64,000 nt of DNA, taken from a bacterium. Lineage in GTDB: Bacteria > Elusimicrobiota > Elusimicrobia > Elusimicrobiales > UBA9959. The stretch spans positions 1 to 64,000 of the forward strand of contig JAJZPL010000008.1 in assembly GCA_021811185.1 (NCBI GenBank). The letters run 5' to 3'. Positions 27,066 to 37,544 of the stretch are shown here, piece after piece. The first letter of the stretch is position 1. Every line of letters begins with the position of its first letter. The notes beneath the pieces were generated by a model. The model worked only from the letters and a program-made list of their open reading frames with translations, did not search any database and had not been told where the DNA came from. The position numbers and the translations under genes were made by a program.

Positions 27066-29645
27066 TCAGTCTTTAAGCCGCTTCTTCCAGTCGCTGATGG
27101 CGGCCAGGGCCTGCAAGGGGGTGATGTTGTCGGCGTCGCACATCCGGAGCTCGTCCAGCACGGGGTGGCTGGAGAAGATGGGCAGCATCGGGGTCTGGTT
27201 CTCGTCCCCGGATTCCACCTGGATATTGCCCTTCTCCTCCAGGGTCTGGAGGATCTCGCGGGCGCGCTGGATGGCCGAGTCGGGAAGACCGGCCAGCTGG
27301 GCCACGTGGATGCCGTAGGATTTGTCGGCCGGGCCGGAATTGATCTTATGCAGGAAGACCACCTCGGTCTTGCCCGCGGCGTTGGTCCATTCCTTCACGG
27401 AAATGTTGAAGTTCTTGATGCCGGCGAACTTCTCCGCCAGCTCGGTAAGCTCGAAGTAATGCGTGGCGAACAGCACCTTGGGCCCGCCCTCGGGCTTGTA
27501 GAGGTGCTCCACCACGGCCCAGGCTATGGAGATGCCGTCGAAGGTGGAAGTGCCGCGGCCTACTTCGTCCAAAAGGATAAGGCTCTTGGGAGTGGCCAGG
27601 CGCATGATGGCGGAGGTCTCGCGCATCTCCACCATGAAGGTGGATTCGCCGCGGGCCATGCGGTCCTGTGCTCCTATACGCGTCATGATCCGGTCCACGA
27701 TGCCCACTTCGGCGGCGCGGGCCGGCACGAAGGAGCCCATCTGGGCCATGATCACGATAACCGCGGCCTGACGCAGATAAACGCTCTTGCCGCTCATGTT
27801 GGGGCCGGTAAGGATGATAACGCTGGACCCGGGGCCGCCGATATCAAGGTCGTTCGGCACGAAGGTGCCGGCGGGCAGGAAGAACTCCACCGCGGGGTGG
27901 CGGCCTTCCTCGATCTTCAGCGCGTCCCCGGAGTTCATGCGGGGGCGGGAAAATTCATAGCGCACGGCGCTCTCGGCCAGCGCGTAGAACACGTCGAGCT
28001 CGGCCGCTCCGGAGGCGAAGGTCTTGAGCTCGCCCAGCGCGGCGCGCACGGTAACGCGCAGTTCGCCGAATAAATGGTTTTCCAGCTTGGACATGCGCTC
28101 TTCGGCGCCTAAAATTTTATTCTCCAGCACCTTAAGCTCTTCGGTGATGTAGCGTTCGGCGTTAACCAGCGTCTGCTTGCGCACGAAGTAGTGCGGCACC
28201 TTCTGGCTCTGCGCCTTGGAGACCTCGATATAGTAGCCGAACACGCTGTTGTAGCCCACCTTCAGCGTGGAGATCTGGGTCTTGTCCTTTTCCCGCTGCT
28301 CGATGTCGGCCAGGAGTTTCTGGCTGTCGCGGCGCACGGAGCGCAGTTCGTCGAGCTCCTTGTTGTAGCCCTCCAGGATCACGCCGCCCTCGGAAAGCCG
28401 CGCGGGCGGGTTCTCTGCCAGCGCGCGGTCTAGCTCGGCGCGCAGCGCGTTCAGCGCGTGGGAGCCGCCGTCAAGCCGGGAGGCCAGCTCGGGCGCGCCT
28501 TCGAAGAAGCCGGTGGAGCTTAAAAGCAGTTTCAGGTGCGGCAGCTGGGCCAGCGCCTTGCGCACCGCGGCCAGGTCGCGCGGGGAAGCGCTCAGGTTGA
28601 TCACGCGGCCGAGCAGCCTCTCGATATCGGGCACCTGGGCCAGGATGTCGCCCAGCTTTTCGCGGGCCTCGCGGTTGGCGGCCAGAAAAGCGGTGAAGCC
28701 CTGGCGGGACTGGATCTCGCGCAGGTCGCAGAGCGGCTCCAGGATCCAGCGGCGCAGCAGGCGCGAACCCATGGAGGTCTTGGACAGGTCCAGCACGCCC
28801 CACAGGGTTTTGGAGTCGTCCCCGTCGGGGGAAGAGACCAGCTCCAGCGTCTTGATGGCGGAGTCGTCCAGCTGCAGGCGGTTGGAGGGCTCGTAATAAG
28901 AGGGCGAGAAAACTTCTTTCAGGCCGGGCTGGGTCTGGCGCACGTAGGCGGTGGCTTTCAGCGCGGTCTTCAAGGCCAGTTTATGGTTCTGCCACACGGC
29001 GGAAGCCGCCCACGCGGGCACCGTAGTGTCGATACGGGTATATTCGGTGAGCACGGCGGGGCCGAGATCCAGCCCGCGCTTCTGTATTTCCTTCACCGTG
29101 CGGCTGTCCGCTATTATTTCCGCCGGGGCGGTCTTGGAGATGAAGGAGAGCAGCTGGTAAAGATCGGGGTCGTTCAGGTTCTGCGTGGCGAGGAAGTCGC
29201 CGGTGGAGGCGTCCAGCGAGGAGAGGCCCCAGCCTACGATATCTATGTCCAGCGCCACCAGGTAGCTCGACGAGCGCGGGCGGAGCAGCTCGTCCTCTAC
29301 CACGGTGCCCGGGGTGATCAGGCGCACCACTTCGCGCTTGAAAAGTTTGGTCTTCTTGGCGTCGCCGTCGGGGGGGCCGGTCTGCTCGCAGATGGCCACC
29401 TTGTGGCCGGCGGCCAGCAGGCGGGCGATGTAGCCCGACGAGGAATGGTGGGGCACGCCGCACATGGGCACGCCCTGGCGCGCGGTCAGCGTGAGGCCCA
29501 GCACGGAGCTGGCGGTCTTGGCGTCGTCGAAGAACATCTCGTAGAAGTCCCCCAGGCGGAAGAAAAGCAGCGCGTGCGGGTAGGCTTTCTTCAAAGCCTG
29601 GTACTGCTGCATCAGAGGGGTTTCAGGGGTTTCGACTTGGGCCAT
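27066..29645 (-). CDS. mutS: DNA mismatch repair protein MutS
   Basis: 'TPLMQQYQALKKAYPHALLFFRLGDFYEMF', 'ILTGPNMSGKSVYLRQ', 'LILLDEVGRGTSTFDG'. Confidence 0.98.
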   Translation of the reverse strand: MAQVETPETPLMQQYQALKKAYPHALLFFRLGDFYEMFFDDAKTASSVLGLTLTARQGVPMCGVPHHSSSGYIARLLAAGHKVAICEQTGPPDGDAKKTKLFKREVVRLITPGTVVEDELLRPRSSSYLVALDIDIVGWGLSSLDASTGDFLATQNLNDPDLYQLLSFISKTAPAEIIADSRTVKEIQKRGLDLGPAVLTEYTRIDTTVPAWAASAVWQNHKLALKTALKATAYVRQTQPGLKEVFSPSYYEPSNRLQLDDSAIKTLELVSSPDGDDSKTLWGVLDLSKTSMGSRLLRRWILEPLCDLREIQSRQGFTAFLAANREAREKLGDILAQVPDIERLLGRVINLSASPRDLAAVRKALAQLPHLKLLLSSTGFFEGAPELASRLDGGSHALNALRAELDRALAENPPARLSEGGVILEGYNKELDELRSVRRDSQKLLADIEQREKDKTQISTLKVGYNSVFGYYIEVSKAQSQKVPHYFVRKQTLVNAERYITEELKVLENKILGAEERMSKLENHLFGELRVTVRAALGELKTFASGAAELDVFYALAESAVRYEFSRPRMNSGDALKIEEGRHPAVEFFLPAGTFVPNDLDIGGPGSSVIILTGPNMSGKSVYLRQAAVIVIMAQMGSFVPARAAEVGIVDRIMTRIGAQDRMARGESTFMVEMRETSAIMRLATPKSLILLDEVGRGTSTFDGISIAWAVVEHLYKPEGGPKVLFATHYFELTELAEKFAGIKNFNISVKEWTNAAGKTEVVFLHKINSGPADKSYGIHVAQLAGLPDSAIQRAREILQTLEEKGNIQVESGDENQTPMLPIFSSHPVLDELRMCDADNITPLQALAAISDWKKRLKD

Positions 29646-29705
29646 AAAATTGTAGGACCGGGCGGGCGGATCGTTGAAAAACCAGTTGTGGCCGCCGGAC
29701 GCCGC

Positions 29706-30686
29706 TTACTTCGGGTCCTGGGTATATTGTATCAAAAGGTCTTCGGCCTCTTTAAGTGTTTTCAGGCTCATGAAGGCGCCCCGGGCATTGGCGGCCCCAG
29801 GCAGGCCCTTCAGCCAGTAGCCAACCAGCTTGCGCGCGCGGGCCAGGCCGTGCTCCTCGCCGTAGATGCCGGCGTTCAGCTCGAGGAAGCGCAGGAAGAG
29901 GCGCATCCTGGCGGCGGAGGTGACCGAACCGGCCTCCAGGCCGGAAAGCCCGGCGGCTATTTCCGCGAAAAGAGCGGGGTTGAAGACCGCCGCGCGGCCT
30001 ATGGCCACTCCGGCGCAGCCGGCCTCAAGCAGGGCGCGGGCCCCGGCGGCGTTCTCTACGCCGCCGTTGCCGAAAACGGGGAGTTTAACGGCGGCGGCGG
30101 TGGCCGCCATGGCCTCCAGGTCTATCGGGCCGGTATGGAACTGCGAGGCGGGGCGGCCGTGCAGCGTGATGGCGGCGGCGCCGGCTTCCTCGGCGACCCG
30201 GGCCAGCAGCGGCCCCAGGTTCTCTCCGGAGGTAAGCCCGACGCGGAACTTAACGGTAACCGGCACCTTGACGCTTTTAACCATTCGGGAAATTATATCC
30301 GACAGCAGCATGGGTTTGAGCATCAGCTCGGCCCCGGCGCCGGAACGGCGCACTTTTTTTACCGGGCAGCCGGCGTTAATATCCACCGCGTCCGCGCCGG
30401 CTTTCTCCGCGGCCTGCGCGGCCAGCGCCATGGAGGCCGGGTCGGCGCCGAAGAGCTGGATGGCCGCGGGGTGTTCGCCCGGCAGCAGCTCCAGCATCTT
30501 GAAGGATTTCTTGTTGCCGTACTTGATGCTCTCCGCGGAGACCATCTCGGTGACCACCAGCCCGGCCCCGCCCTCGGCGGCGAGGATGCGGAAAGCGGCG
30601 TTGGTGATGCCGGCCATGGGGGCCAGCGCCAGGTTGTTCTTCAGTTTTAAAGGGCCGATCGAGACCGGCTTTAGCAGTGAGGTCAC
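29706..30686 (-). CDS. dus: tRNA-dihydrouridine synthase
   Basis: 'LALAPMAGITNAAFR', 'DINAGCPVKKVRRSGAGAELM', 'GNGGVEN'. Confidence 0.92.
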   Translation of the reverse strand: MTSLLKPVSIGPLKLKNNLALAPMAGITNAAFRILAAEGGAGLVVTEMVSAESIKYGNKKSFKMLELLPGEHPAAIQLFGADPASMALAAQAAEKAGADAVDINAGCPVKKVRRSGAGAELMLKPMLLSDIISRMVKSVKVPVTVKFRVGLTSGENLGPLLARVAEEAGAAAITLHGRPASQFHTGPIDLEAMAATAAAVKLPVFGNGGVENAAGARALLEAGCAGVAIGRAAVFNPALFAEIAAGLSGLEAGSVTSAARMRLFLRFLELNAGIYGEEHGLARARKLVGYWLKGLPGAANARGAFMSLKTLKEAEDLLIQYTQDPK

Positions 30687-31438
30687 GGGTTAAGGGTATA
30701 GCTGCCGTCGTGCGCGGCGGTGAAATCCCGCGGCGCCCGGCGTAAAATGGGCTCGGTCTCGGACCTGGGCGCGCCGATCTTCCTGAGCACCTGCAGCTGG
30801 AAGTCGAAGGCTTTGTTCTCGGTGTAAAGGATCGCGTCCATACCCTTATAGTCCAGTTTCGCGGGATTGGCTTCGGGCATGCGCTCGTCTTTCTCTCCGG
30901 GGAGGGGCGGGGCGGTCCTCGCCCTTTTTTTCTGCCCCGCTACATACCAGGCGTGCCAGGCCTGGTGGGCCAGCACGCCCGCGCACCAGGTAAGCGAACG
31001 GAAGGCGTGGTAATTGGAAATGCCGGCCACCGGGCGGCCGTTCTCGAGGTAGAACCCGGTCTTGTCCTCGTTGCGGATCACGGGCAGGTTGTTCTTGATG
31101 AACAGGAACGTGTCCCGGTCGGCCAGCCAGACCAGCTTCAGCGCGTGCGTGACCTGGCTCTGGAATTCCGGCGAACCCTGGATATCCAGCCCCTGCTTGG
31201 GATCGTACGCTTCCGGCAGCCTGGCGGCGGCCACTCCCTCCAGCCCCGGCACGGCCGCGGGGACCGGCACGGCCGCTTCGGTTTTGGCCGTAGCCGGGAC
31301 GGCCTGGGAAGTTTCGGTGGAATCCGGCGCCACCTGCCTGGCCACGTAGAACCACACGCCGGCGCCCATCACGAGCAGCGGCAGAAAAGCCAGCACCTTG
31401 TGGGTGCGGAAAAAACTTTTGTGTTCGGTCTCTTCCAT
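30683..31438 (-). CDS. membrane-anchored hypothetical protein
   Basis: Single N-terminal TM, Pro/Ala linker, C-terminal soluble domain. Confidence 0.5.
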   Translation of the reverse strand: MEETEHKSFFRTHKVLAFLPLLVMGAGVWFYVARQVAPDSTETSQAVPATAKTEAAVPVPAAVPGLEGVAAARLPEAYDPKQGLDIQGSPEFQSQVTHALKLVWLADRDTFLFIKNNLPVIRNEDKTGFYLENGRPVAGISNYHAFRSLTWCAGVLAHQAWHAWYVAGQKKRARTAPPLPGEKDERMPEANPAKLDYKGMDAILYTENKAFDFQLQVLRKIGAPRSETEPILRRAPRDFTAAHDGSYTLNP

Positions 31439-31514
31439 AGTTAAAAACAGAAAGCGGAAAACGTAAAGAGTACGGACGCTTTATCGCTTCCCGCTTTCCG
31501 GCCTGCGCCCGGCT

Positions 31515-31916
31515 TTATTTCAGCGCTTTGAGGTACGAGCTGTAGAAAGCCTGCAGTTCGCTGTCGGCGTCCTGGAATTCCAGCACGTGCTTCTTGCAGC
31601 CGCGGCGGGAACAGATCTGCACCTTGCCGCCGGCTTTCAGGTCGAACGCTATCATCTGGGAGCCGCAGGCGTCGCACTTGCGGGTGCTCTTCAGGTCCGC
31701 CTCGCAGTGGGGGCAGCGGAAGCCGGCGACTTTCCCCATGGGGATGGGAAGTTCGGTTTCGGCAAGGTAGCTGCCGTAAAGGGAGCTCATGTAGAGGGGG
31801 GCGTGCTTGCCCGCATAGGTAAGGTTGACCTCGATCGAGGAGACCTTGTCCAGTTTCTTGCCGGTGTTCATAAGGGACTTGCCGCAGTGGGGACATTTAA
31901 CAAGAACGCTTACCAT
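31515..31916 (-). CDS. zinc-ribbon-containing hypothetical protein
   Basis: CPHC, CPHC, CDAC, CSRRGC cysteine motifs. Confidence 0.6.
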   Translation of the reverse strand: MVSVLVKCPHCGKSLMNTGKKLDKVSSIEVNLTYAGKHAPLYMSSLYGSYLAETELPIPMGKVAGFRCPHCEADLKSTRKCDACGSQMIAFDLKAGGKVQICSRRGCKKHVLEFQDADSELQAFYSSYLKALK

Positions 31917-32005
31917 GGGAACCTCCAGAACGCGCTGCTTACGGGGGCCGGAAGTTCAAATATCTTCCTGCCCCCGATCGTCCAATAATAATATCAAATT
32001 ATCGG

Positions 32006-33952
32006 TTATTCGTAACGGAGAGCTTCTATCGGAGAAAGCAGGGACGCCTTCCGCGCGGGCCAGAAGCCGAAAACCACGCCCACCGTGGCGGAAAAACCGA
32101 AAGCCAGGATCACGGAGAACGGGGAGATATAAATGGCCCAGCCCGAGAACTTGGACAGGAGCAGGGAAGAGCCGGCCCCTATCAGGATGCCGAGCAGCCC
32201 GCCTATCACCGAGATGATAATGGCCTCGATCAGGAACTGCAGCAGCACCGCGCGCCGGGTGGCGCCGATGGCCTTCCTGAGGCCTATTTCCTTGGTGCGC
32301 TCGCTGACGCTGACGAGCATGATGTTCATGATGCCGATGCCGCCGACGATGAGCGAAATGCCGGCGATGATGCCAAGCAGCGTGCTGAAGGTCTTGATGG
32401 TGCCGGTCAGCATGGTCTGCAGATCCGCCATGTTCATCAGCGAGACGTCGTCGTCCTTGTAGTCCGGGATATTGTGCCGCTTGCGCATCAGCGCCTGGAT
32501 GTCCGCCTGCACTTTGGGCATAAGCTTATAATCGGAAACCTCGACCCAGATGGAATCAACGTACTTCTTGCCCAGCAGGATCTTCATGGCGGTGCGCAGC
32601 GGCACGATCACCACGTCGTCCTGGTCCTGGAAGCCGGAGGCGCCCTTCATGGGCAGCACGCCGATGACGGTGAAGTTCTTCCGGTTGATCTTCATGGTCT
32701 TGCCGACCGGGTTCTCGGCGCCGAAAAGCTGCGTGGCCACGGTCTGCCCGACCAGCGCCACCTTCTTCAGCTGCATATCCTCGTCTTCGGAAAAGAAGCG
32801 GCCGTAATAAGGCTGTGAATTGCGCATGGAGGCGTAAGCCGCGGTCACGCCGGTGACGCGGCTGCGATAGTTCTTGGAGGCGTAGACCAGCTGGGCGGAA
32901 CCTTGCACGTTGGCGTCGGCCCGGGTAACGTTCGGCACGGCTTTGGGGAGCGCGGCGGCGTCCTCCAGCGTAAGGCGGCTGACCGCCCCGCGGCCGAGCG
33001 ACATGCCGCCCTGGCTGCGGTTCCCGGGCATGACGGCCACCAGGTTGGTGCCCAGCGAGGACATCTGCTTCTGGATGGCGCGCTGCGCGCCGGTGCCCAC
33101 CGCGAGCATGGCGATAAGGGCGCCCACGCCGATAATGATGCCCAGCATGGTCAGGAGCGAGCGGGTCTTGTTGCTGATGATGGAATTTATCGAAGAACCC
33201 AGGTTCTCGGCGACTTCGCGCCAGGTAAGGAAGAAAGATTTGGGGATATGCAGGCGGGGCATGACCTCTTTTTTCGCGGGCGCCTTTTTGCTTACGTCCT
33301 CGATGATCATGCCGTCCTTCAGCTTGATCACCCGGTCGGCCCACGCGGCGATATCGGGCTCATGCGTAACTATGACCACGGTGATGCCCTGGTCGTTGAG
33401 CTTGCGGAAGATCCCCATGATCTCGTTGGACTGGTCGCTGGCCAGGTTGCCGGTGGGCTCGTCGGCGAAGATGATCTTGGGGTTATTGACCAGCGAACGG
33501 GCTATGGCCACGCGCTGCTGCTGGCCGCCGGAAAGCTGATTCGGGCGGTGGTCCATACGGTCGGCCAGGCCGACCTGCGAGAGGTATTTTCCGGCTTCGG
33601 TGGGACGGGCCTTCTCGCCCAGGTAGATCTGCGGCAGGGACACGTTCTCGGCGGCCGAGATCCTGGGCAGCAGGTTGAACTGCTGGAACACGAAGCCCAG
33701 GATGCGGGCGCGCAGGTAGGAAAGTTCCACGTCGTCCAGTTCGGAGATCTCGCGGCCGAAAAGTTTATAGGAACCGGCGGTGGGCCGGTCCAGCAGGCCG
33801 AGAATGTGCATCAGCGTGGACTTGCCGGAACCGGACGGGCCCATGATGGCCACGAACTCGCCCTCTTTCACCGAAAGGTCCACGCCTTTCAGGATCTTCA
33901 GCGGCTCGCCGCCCATCTCGTAAACTTTGGTTATCCCTTTGAGTTCGATCAT
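32006..33952 (-). CDS. macB: MacB-type ABC transporter, fused ATPase and permease
   Basis: '[15 protein letters not shown]', '[15 protein letters not shown]', C-terminal '[19 protein letters not shown]'. Confidence 0.92.
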   Translation of the reverse strand: MIELKGITKVYEMGGEPLKILKGVDLSVKEGEFVAIMGPSGSGKSTLMHILGLLDRPTAGSYKLFGREISELDDVELSYLRARILGFVFQQFNLLPRISAAENVSLPQIYLGEKARPTEAGKYLSQVGLADRMDHRPNQLSGGQQQRVAIARSLVNNPKIIFADEPTGNLASDQSNEIMGIFRKLNDQGITVVIVTHEPDIAAWADRVIKLKDGMIIEDVSKKAPAKKEVMPRLHIPKSFFLTWREVAENLGSSINSIISNKTRSLLTMLGIIIGVGALIAMLAVGTGAQRAIQKQMSSLGTNLVAVMPGNRSQGGMSLGRGAVSRLTLEDAAALPKAVPNVTRADANVQGSAQLVYASKNYRSRVTGVTAAYASMRNSQPYYGRFFSEDEDMQLKKVALVGQTVATQLFGAENPVGKTMKINRKNFTVIGVLPMKGASGFQDQDDVVIVPLRTAMKILLGKKYVDSIWVEVSDYKLMPKVQADIQALMRKRHNIPDYKDDDVSLMNMADLQTMLTGTIKTFSTLLGIIAGISLIVGGIGIMNIMLVSVSERTKEIGLRKAIGATRRAVLLQFLIEAIIISVIGGLLGILIGAGSSLLLSKFSGWAIYISPFSVILAFGFSATVGVVFGFWPARKASLLSPIEALRYE

Positions 33953-33988
33953 AATTATAGCCCGCGCAGGCCCGTAAGCCGCCGCCTG

Positions 33989-35011
33989 TTAATGCATCGC
34001 CCGGCCGGCGCCGCGCGGCACTTTGGGCCTGGAGGGCATCAGAGGGTTGGTCCCGCCCTCGGCCTGCTGCGGCTTGTAGGGCTTGCCGGTATACAGCACG
34101 GTGTCGCCTTCCTCGAGGCCCTTGGTAACCTCCACCAGGTCGCCCTGGTCCAGGCCGGTCTCTATACGCTGGTACACCGGTTTTCCGTCGGTAACCCCGG
34201 TGATCACGGCGGTCTTGCCGGAGGGGTCGATGGTCACCGCGGCGGTGGGGATCAGGAGGGCGTCCCGCTTCCTGGAGACCTCGATCTTGATATTGGCGGT
34301 CATCTGCGATTTAAAGAAAGACGGCACGCTGTCGGGGCGGATCTTAACGGTATAGGTAATGACGTTGCTCTGGTTGGTGCCTTCGTCCAGGATCTGGAAC
34401 ACGTGCCCCTTAACGGGATTGTCGGGGTAGGAATCCAGCACGATGGAGGCGGCCTGGCCTTCCTTAATTTTGCCCACGTCGGACTCGTCAACGTTGGCGG
34501 TAAGGATCAGTTTGTCGGAAAGGGCGAAGAGCACGGTGGACTGGCTGACGGTCTGGCCTTCCACCACGTTCTTGAGGATGATGGTGCCGTCGAGAGGGGA
34601 GAGCACCTTGATGGGCTTGTAAGTGTCCTGCCAGTGCTTGTATTGTTCGTCGCCGGTGGCGCGCGCCGCGTCCAGGATGGCCACGCGGTCCTGGGAGCTC
34701 ATCAGCGCCAGCACCTGGCCGGTCTTCACGGAGTCGCCTTCCTTCACCAGGATCTGCTCTATGCGGCCGGCGGAAGAGGGGTCTATTTCCACGCGGTTCA
34801 GGGGCGAGACGGCACCGGTGGTCTCCACGAATTCCGAGATCGGTTTGGAAACGACCTCGAAGGAGGAGTATTTCACCTCTTTCTTCCCGTTCCTGGCCTT
34901 CCAGTAGTAGCCGCCCCCGGCGAGCAGGGCGATAGCGACGATGGCGATCAAAATTTTCTTCATAGTTTTCTCCGTTCGGGGTAGTTGCCGCTCCGCTGCG
35001 CCGAGGTTCAT
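33989..35011 (-). CDS. macA: MacA-type periplasmic adaptor (HlyD/RND membrane fusion protein)
   Basis: N-terminal TM; 'VEIDPSSAGRIEQILVKEGDSVKTGQVLA' lipoyl-like domain. Confidence 0.88.
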   Translation of the reverse strand: MNLGAAERQLPRTEKTMKKILIAIVAIALLAGGGYYWKARNGKKEVKYSSFEVVSKPISEFVETTGAVSPLNRVEIDPSSAGRIEQILVKEGDSVKTGQVLALMSSQDRVAILDAARATGDEQYKHWQDTYKPIKVLSPLDGTIILKNVVEGQTVSQSTVLFALSDKLILTANVDESDVGKIKEGQAASIVLDSYPDNPVKGHVFQILDEGTNQSNVITYTVKIRPDSVPSFFKSQMTANIKIEVSRKRDALLIPTAAVTIDPSGKTAVITGVTDGKPVYQRIETGLDQGDLVEVTKGLEEGDTVLYTGKPYKPQQAEGGTNPLMPSRPKVPRGAGRAMH

Positions 35012-36276
35012 TCCACTTCGAGGCCCACGCCCAGCAGGCTCTCCAGGGAGATCTTGCTGGTATTGGCGTCCCTGAGGTAGCGCAGCTGGTTGAACTGGGC
35101 GTCCACCAGGCTCTGCTCGATGGTCTCGAGGTCGATGAAGCTCAGCTGGCCGGCCTGGTACTGGATCTGCGATTCCTTATAGCGTTCCTCGTTGGCGCCG
35201 AGCACGCTGACGTTCGCCAGCGCGGTATCCTTCGCGTTCAGGAAAGCGTTGTAGCCGTTGAGGATGCCGCCCTCGAGGGTGTTCTTCAGGTCCCTGAGCG
35301 CCGCCTCCCCGCTTTTCAGCGCCCAGCCGGCGGCCTTGGTATTGTTGGCGTAATAGGTTATGCCGTTGGAGAAGATCGGCAGGCTGAGGCTGAGCCCCAG
35401 CGACCAGCTCTGCGCTCCCGGCAGTTCGCTCTTGCCGGACCAGCCGAGCGACTGGCTGGCGTTAAGGGTGGGGTAAAGATCGTACTTGGAAGAGAGCTGG
35501 CGCTCCTTAAGGCTCTCTACGCTCTTCTCCTGCAGGACCACCTGGGGGATAGTCTCGAGGAGGCTCCCCACGTCCGCCGCGGTAAGGGTGTACTCTGGTA
35601 TGGTCAGGGAGGCTTTGGCCACGATGGGGCGCAATTCGGAGAAACCCATGTTGTTAAGGAGGTCCAGGCGGGCGCTGTTAAGGCTGCGCTCGGCCTGCGC
35701 CACGTTGATCTTCGCCTGCTCGGCCAGGGCCGCCGTGTACATCATGTTGCCGCGCGATTCCATGCCGCTGTCGTACTTCAGTTTGATCAGCTCGGAATTG
35801 TGCCGGCGGATGGTCAGCACCTTGTTCTGCACCGCCACGTTCTCCTGCGCGTAAACCAGGTTCACGAACGAAGCGTACAGGGCCTGCCGGAGGCTGGCCG
35901 ACGCGGCCTTGTAGCTGGCGATAGCCTGGTCGTACGTTATTCTGGAGCTCCTTATCGAGGAAAGGGCTTTCAGGTCGAGAAGGGGCTCGCTGGCCTGCAG
36001 GCGCGTAGACACGCTGTTGGAAGCGGGGGAGGAATCCGACCCGCTCCTGGACAGGGAATGAGAAACGCTCAGGGAAGGGAAATAATTATTATAACTGGCC
36101 TGGTAGTTGTATTTGTTCTGTTCGATAGCCAGTTTTTTGGCCTTGAGCCCCGGGTTGTTCTCCAGGGCCGTTCGCGCGCAGTCCTGCCAGGTAAGCTCGA
36201 GGGGGGGTTCGGCCGCGGCGGCGAAGGACGCCCCCGCAAGCAGCGTTAAGACGAGCAGTGGTATGGGTTTCATCAT
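35008..36276 (-). CDS. TolC family outer membrane efflux protein
   Basis: Signal peptide; 'LTWQDCARTALENNPGLKAKKL', coiled-coil OEP repeats. Confidence 0.9.
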   Translation of the reverse strand: MMKPIPLLVLTLLAGASFAAAAEPPLELTWQDCARTALENNPGLKAKKLAIEQNKYNYQASYNNYFPSLSVSHSLSRSGSDSSPASNSVSTRLQASEPLLDLKALSSIRSSRITYDQAIASYKAASASLRQALYASFVNLVYAQENVAVQNKVLTIRRHNSELIKLKYDSGMESRGNMMYTAALAEQAKINVAQAERSLNSARLDLLNNMGFSELRPIVAKASLTIPEYTLTAADVGSLLETIPQVVLQEKSVESLKERQLSSKYDLYPTLNASQSLGWSGKSELPGAQSWSLGLSLSLPIFSNGITYYANNTKAAGWALKSGEAALRDLKNTLEGGILNGYNAFLNAKDTALANVSVLGANEERYKESQIQYQAGQLSFIDLETIEQSLVDAQFNQLRYLRDANTSKISLESLLGVGLEVE

Positions 36277-36330
36277 TTATATAACGTGCGGAGATCCCTT
36301 TTTATTGCATGAAATGTAAAATAACCTACC

Positions 36331-36366
36331 TACCGGTAAGCATATAACATACTGACCACCCGGTCA
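36331..36366. promoter_or_regulatory. candidate TetR-type operators upstream of tolC-macA-macB
   Basis: TACCGGTA palindrome and TGACC-N4-GGTCA inverted repeat. Confidence 0.4.
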
Positions 36367-36380
36367 ATTAGGAGGGAAGC

Positions 36381-37535
36381 CTACTTAAGTTTCTCCTGGC
36401 CGCTGAAACTGCGCTCCAGCTTGAATCCGGCCAGTATTTCCCTGTCTTCCGCGGAGGGGGTCCCCGCTATATGGGCCGCCACGGCCTCGCCCAGGCCGGG
36501 CCCCAGCATGAAGCCCTGCCCGCACATACCCACGGAAAGCACGTAGCCTTTAAGGGCGGCGGGGAAATCCACCACCGGGAAGCCGTCGGGGGTCATAGGG
36601 TAGAGCCCGCGCCAGGTGCGGCGCACCTTCATGCCGGCGAGGCCGGGCAGCAGCGCTATCATGCGCTTTGAAATTTCCGGCAGGAATTCCGAAGTGGAAC
36701 GTTTGTCGTCGCCCCAGATGGACGGCTGGGGCGTAAGACAGAAAACCAGCTGGTCTTCGGAGTTCTGGTAGAAATAGTAATTCTTGGACTTGTCCCCGGG
36801 CCTTATATCCACGACCATGGGCTCGAAGAACCGCTTTACCGGCTCCGAGATCCCGGCCTCGTGGCAGTCGGGCTTTACGGGCACTTTTACTCCGGCCAGG
36901 TCGGACACGGCCGCGGCCTCCGCGCCGGCCGCGTTGACCACCCACTTGGCGGAGTAGCGGCCCTGCGGGGTAAGCACGCCGGTAACGGCGCCTTTCTCCG
37001 AGAAGATCTCTTTCACCGGCTCCTTGAAATGGAACTCCGCGCCCAGCTTGACCGCGCGCCGGTAAAAAGCGTTCTGGGACAGCAGCGGGGAAGCGGAGCC
37101 GTCGTCGGGGGACCAGGTGCCGCCGCGCAGGTCCTTGGCGTCGATGCCCGGCACGAGCGCCCGCACTTTGTCGGGGCCGATCCAGTCTATATTCAGCCCG
37201 AAGCCCCGCTGGACCTTCAGCAGGTCCCTGAGCACCGCTTCGTCGCGCTCGGTATAGACCGGGAAAAGATACCCGCCCTTGATCCAGCCGATATCCTCCC
37301 CGTGCTTCGCTTTCCAGCCGGCGAAGATGGCCAGGCTCCTCAGGCAGGCCTTGATCTTGGAGCCGTCCGAGTGGGTGGCGCGCACCCCGCCGATGGCGCA
37401 CTTGTTCTGGCCCTGGCCGGGGGAAGCTTCGCCGTCCAGCACCAGGGTCTTCAGCTTGCGCTCCGCCAGCGACATGGCCAGCGGCGTGCCGATGCTGCCC
37501 GCGCCTATGATAATAACGTCGTAGTTGTTTTCCAT
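36381..37535 (-). CDS. FAD-dependent oxidoreductase (DAO family, HcnC/sarcosine oxidase beta-like)
   Basis: 'DVIIIGAGSIGTPLAMSLAERKLKTLVLDG'; C-terminal 'GLYPMTPDGFPVVD'. Confidence 0.85.
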   Translation of the reverse strand: MENNYDVIIIGAGSIGTPLAMSLAERKLKTLVLDGEASPGQGQNKCAIGGVRATHSDGSKIKACLRSLAIFAGWKAKHGEDIGWIKGGYLFPVYTERDEAVLRDLLKVQRGFGLNIDWIGPDKVRALVPGIDAKDLRGGTWSPDDGSASPLLSQNAFYRRAVKLGAEFHFKEPVKEIFSEKGAVTGVLTPQGRYSAKWVVNAAGAEAAAVSDLAGVKVPVKPDCHEAGISEPVKRFFEPMVVDIRPGDKSKNYYFYQNSEDQLVFCLTPQPSIWGDDKRSTSEFLPEISKRMIALLPGLAGMKVRRTWRGLYPMTPDGFPVVDFPAALKGYVLSVGMCGQGFMLGPGLGEAVAAHIAGTPSAEDREILAGFKLERSFSGQEKLK

Positions 37536-37544
37536 AAGATATCC

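Noticed and set aside
25440-28073. 877-aa plus-strand ORF
   Set aside because: Lies entirely antisense to the clostripain protease and mutS; long antisense ORFs are expected in GC-rich codon-biased DNA, and the translation has no domain motifs.
28536-30650. 704-aa plus-strand ORF
   Set aside because: Antisense to mutS and dus; composition typical of a shadow ORF (His/Gly/Arg-rich).
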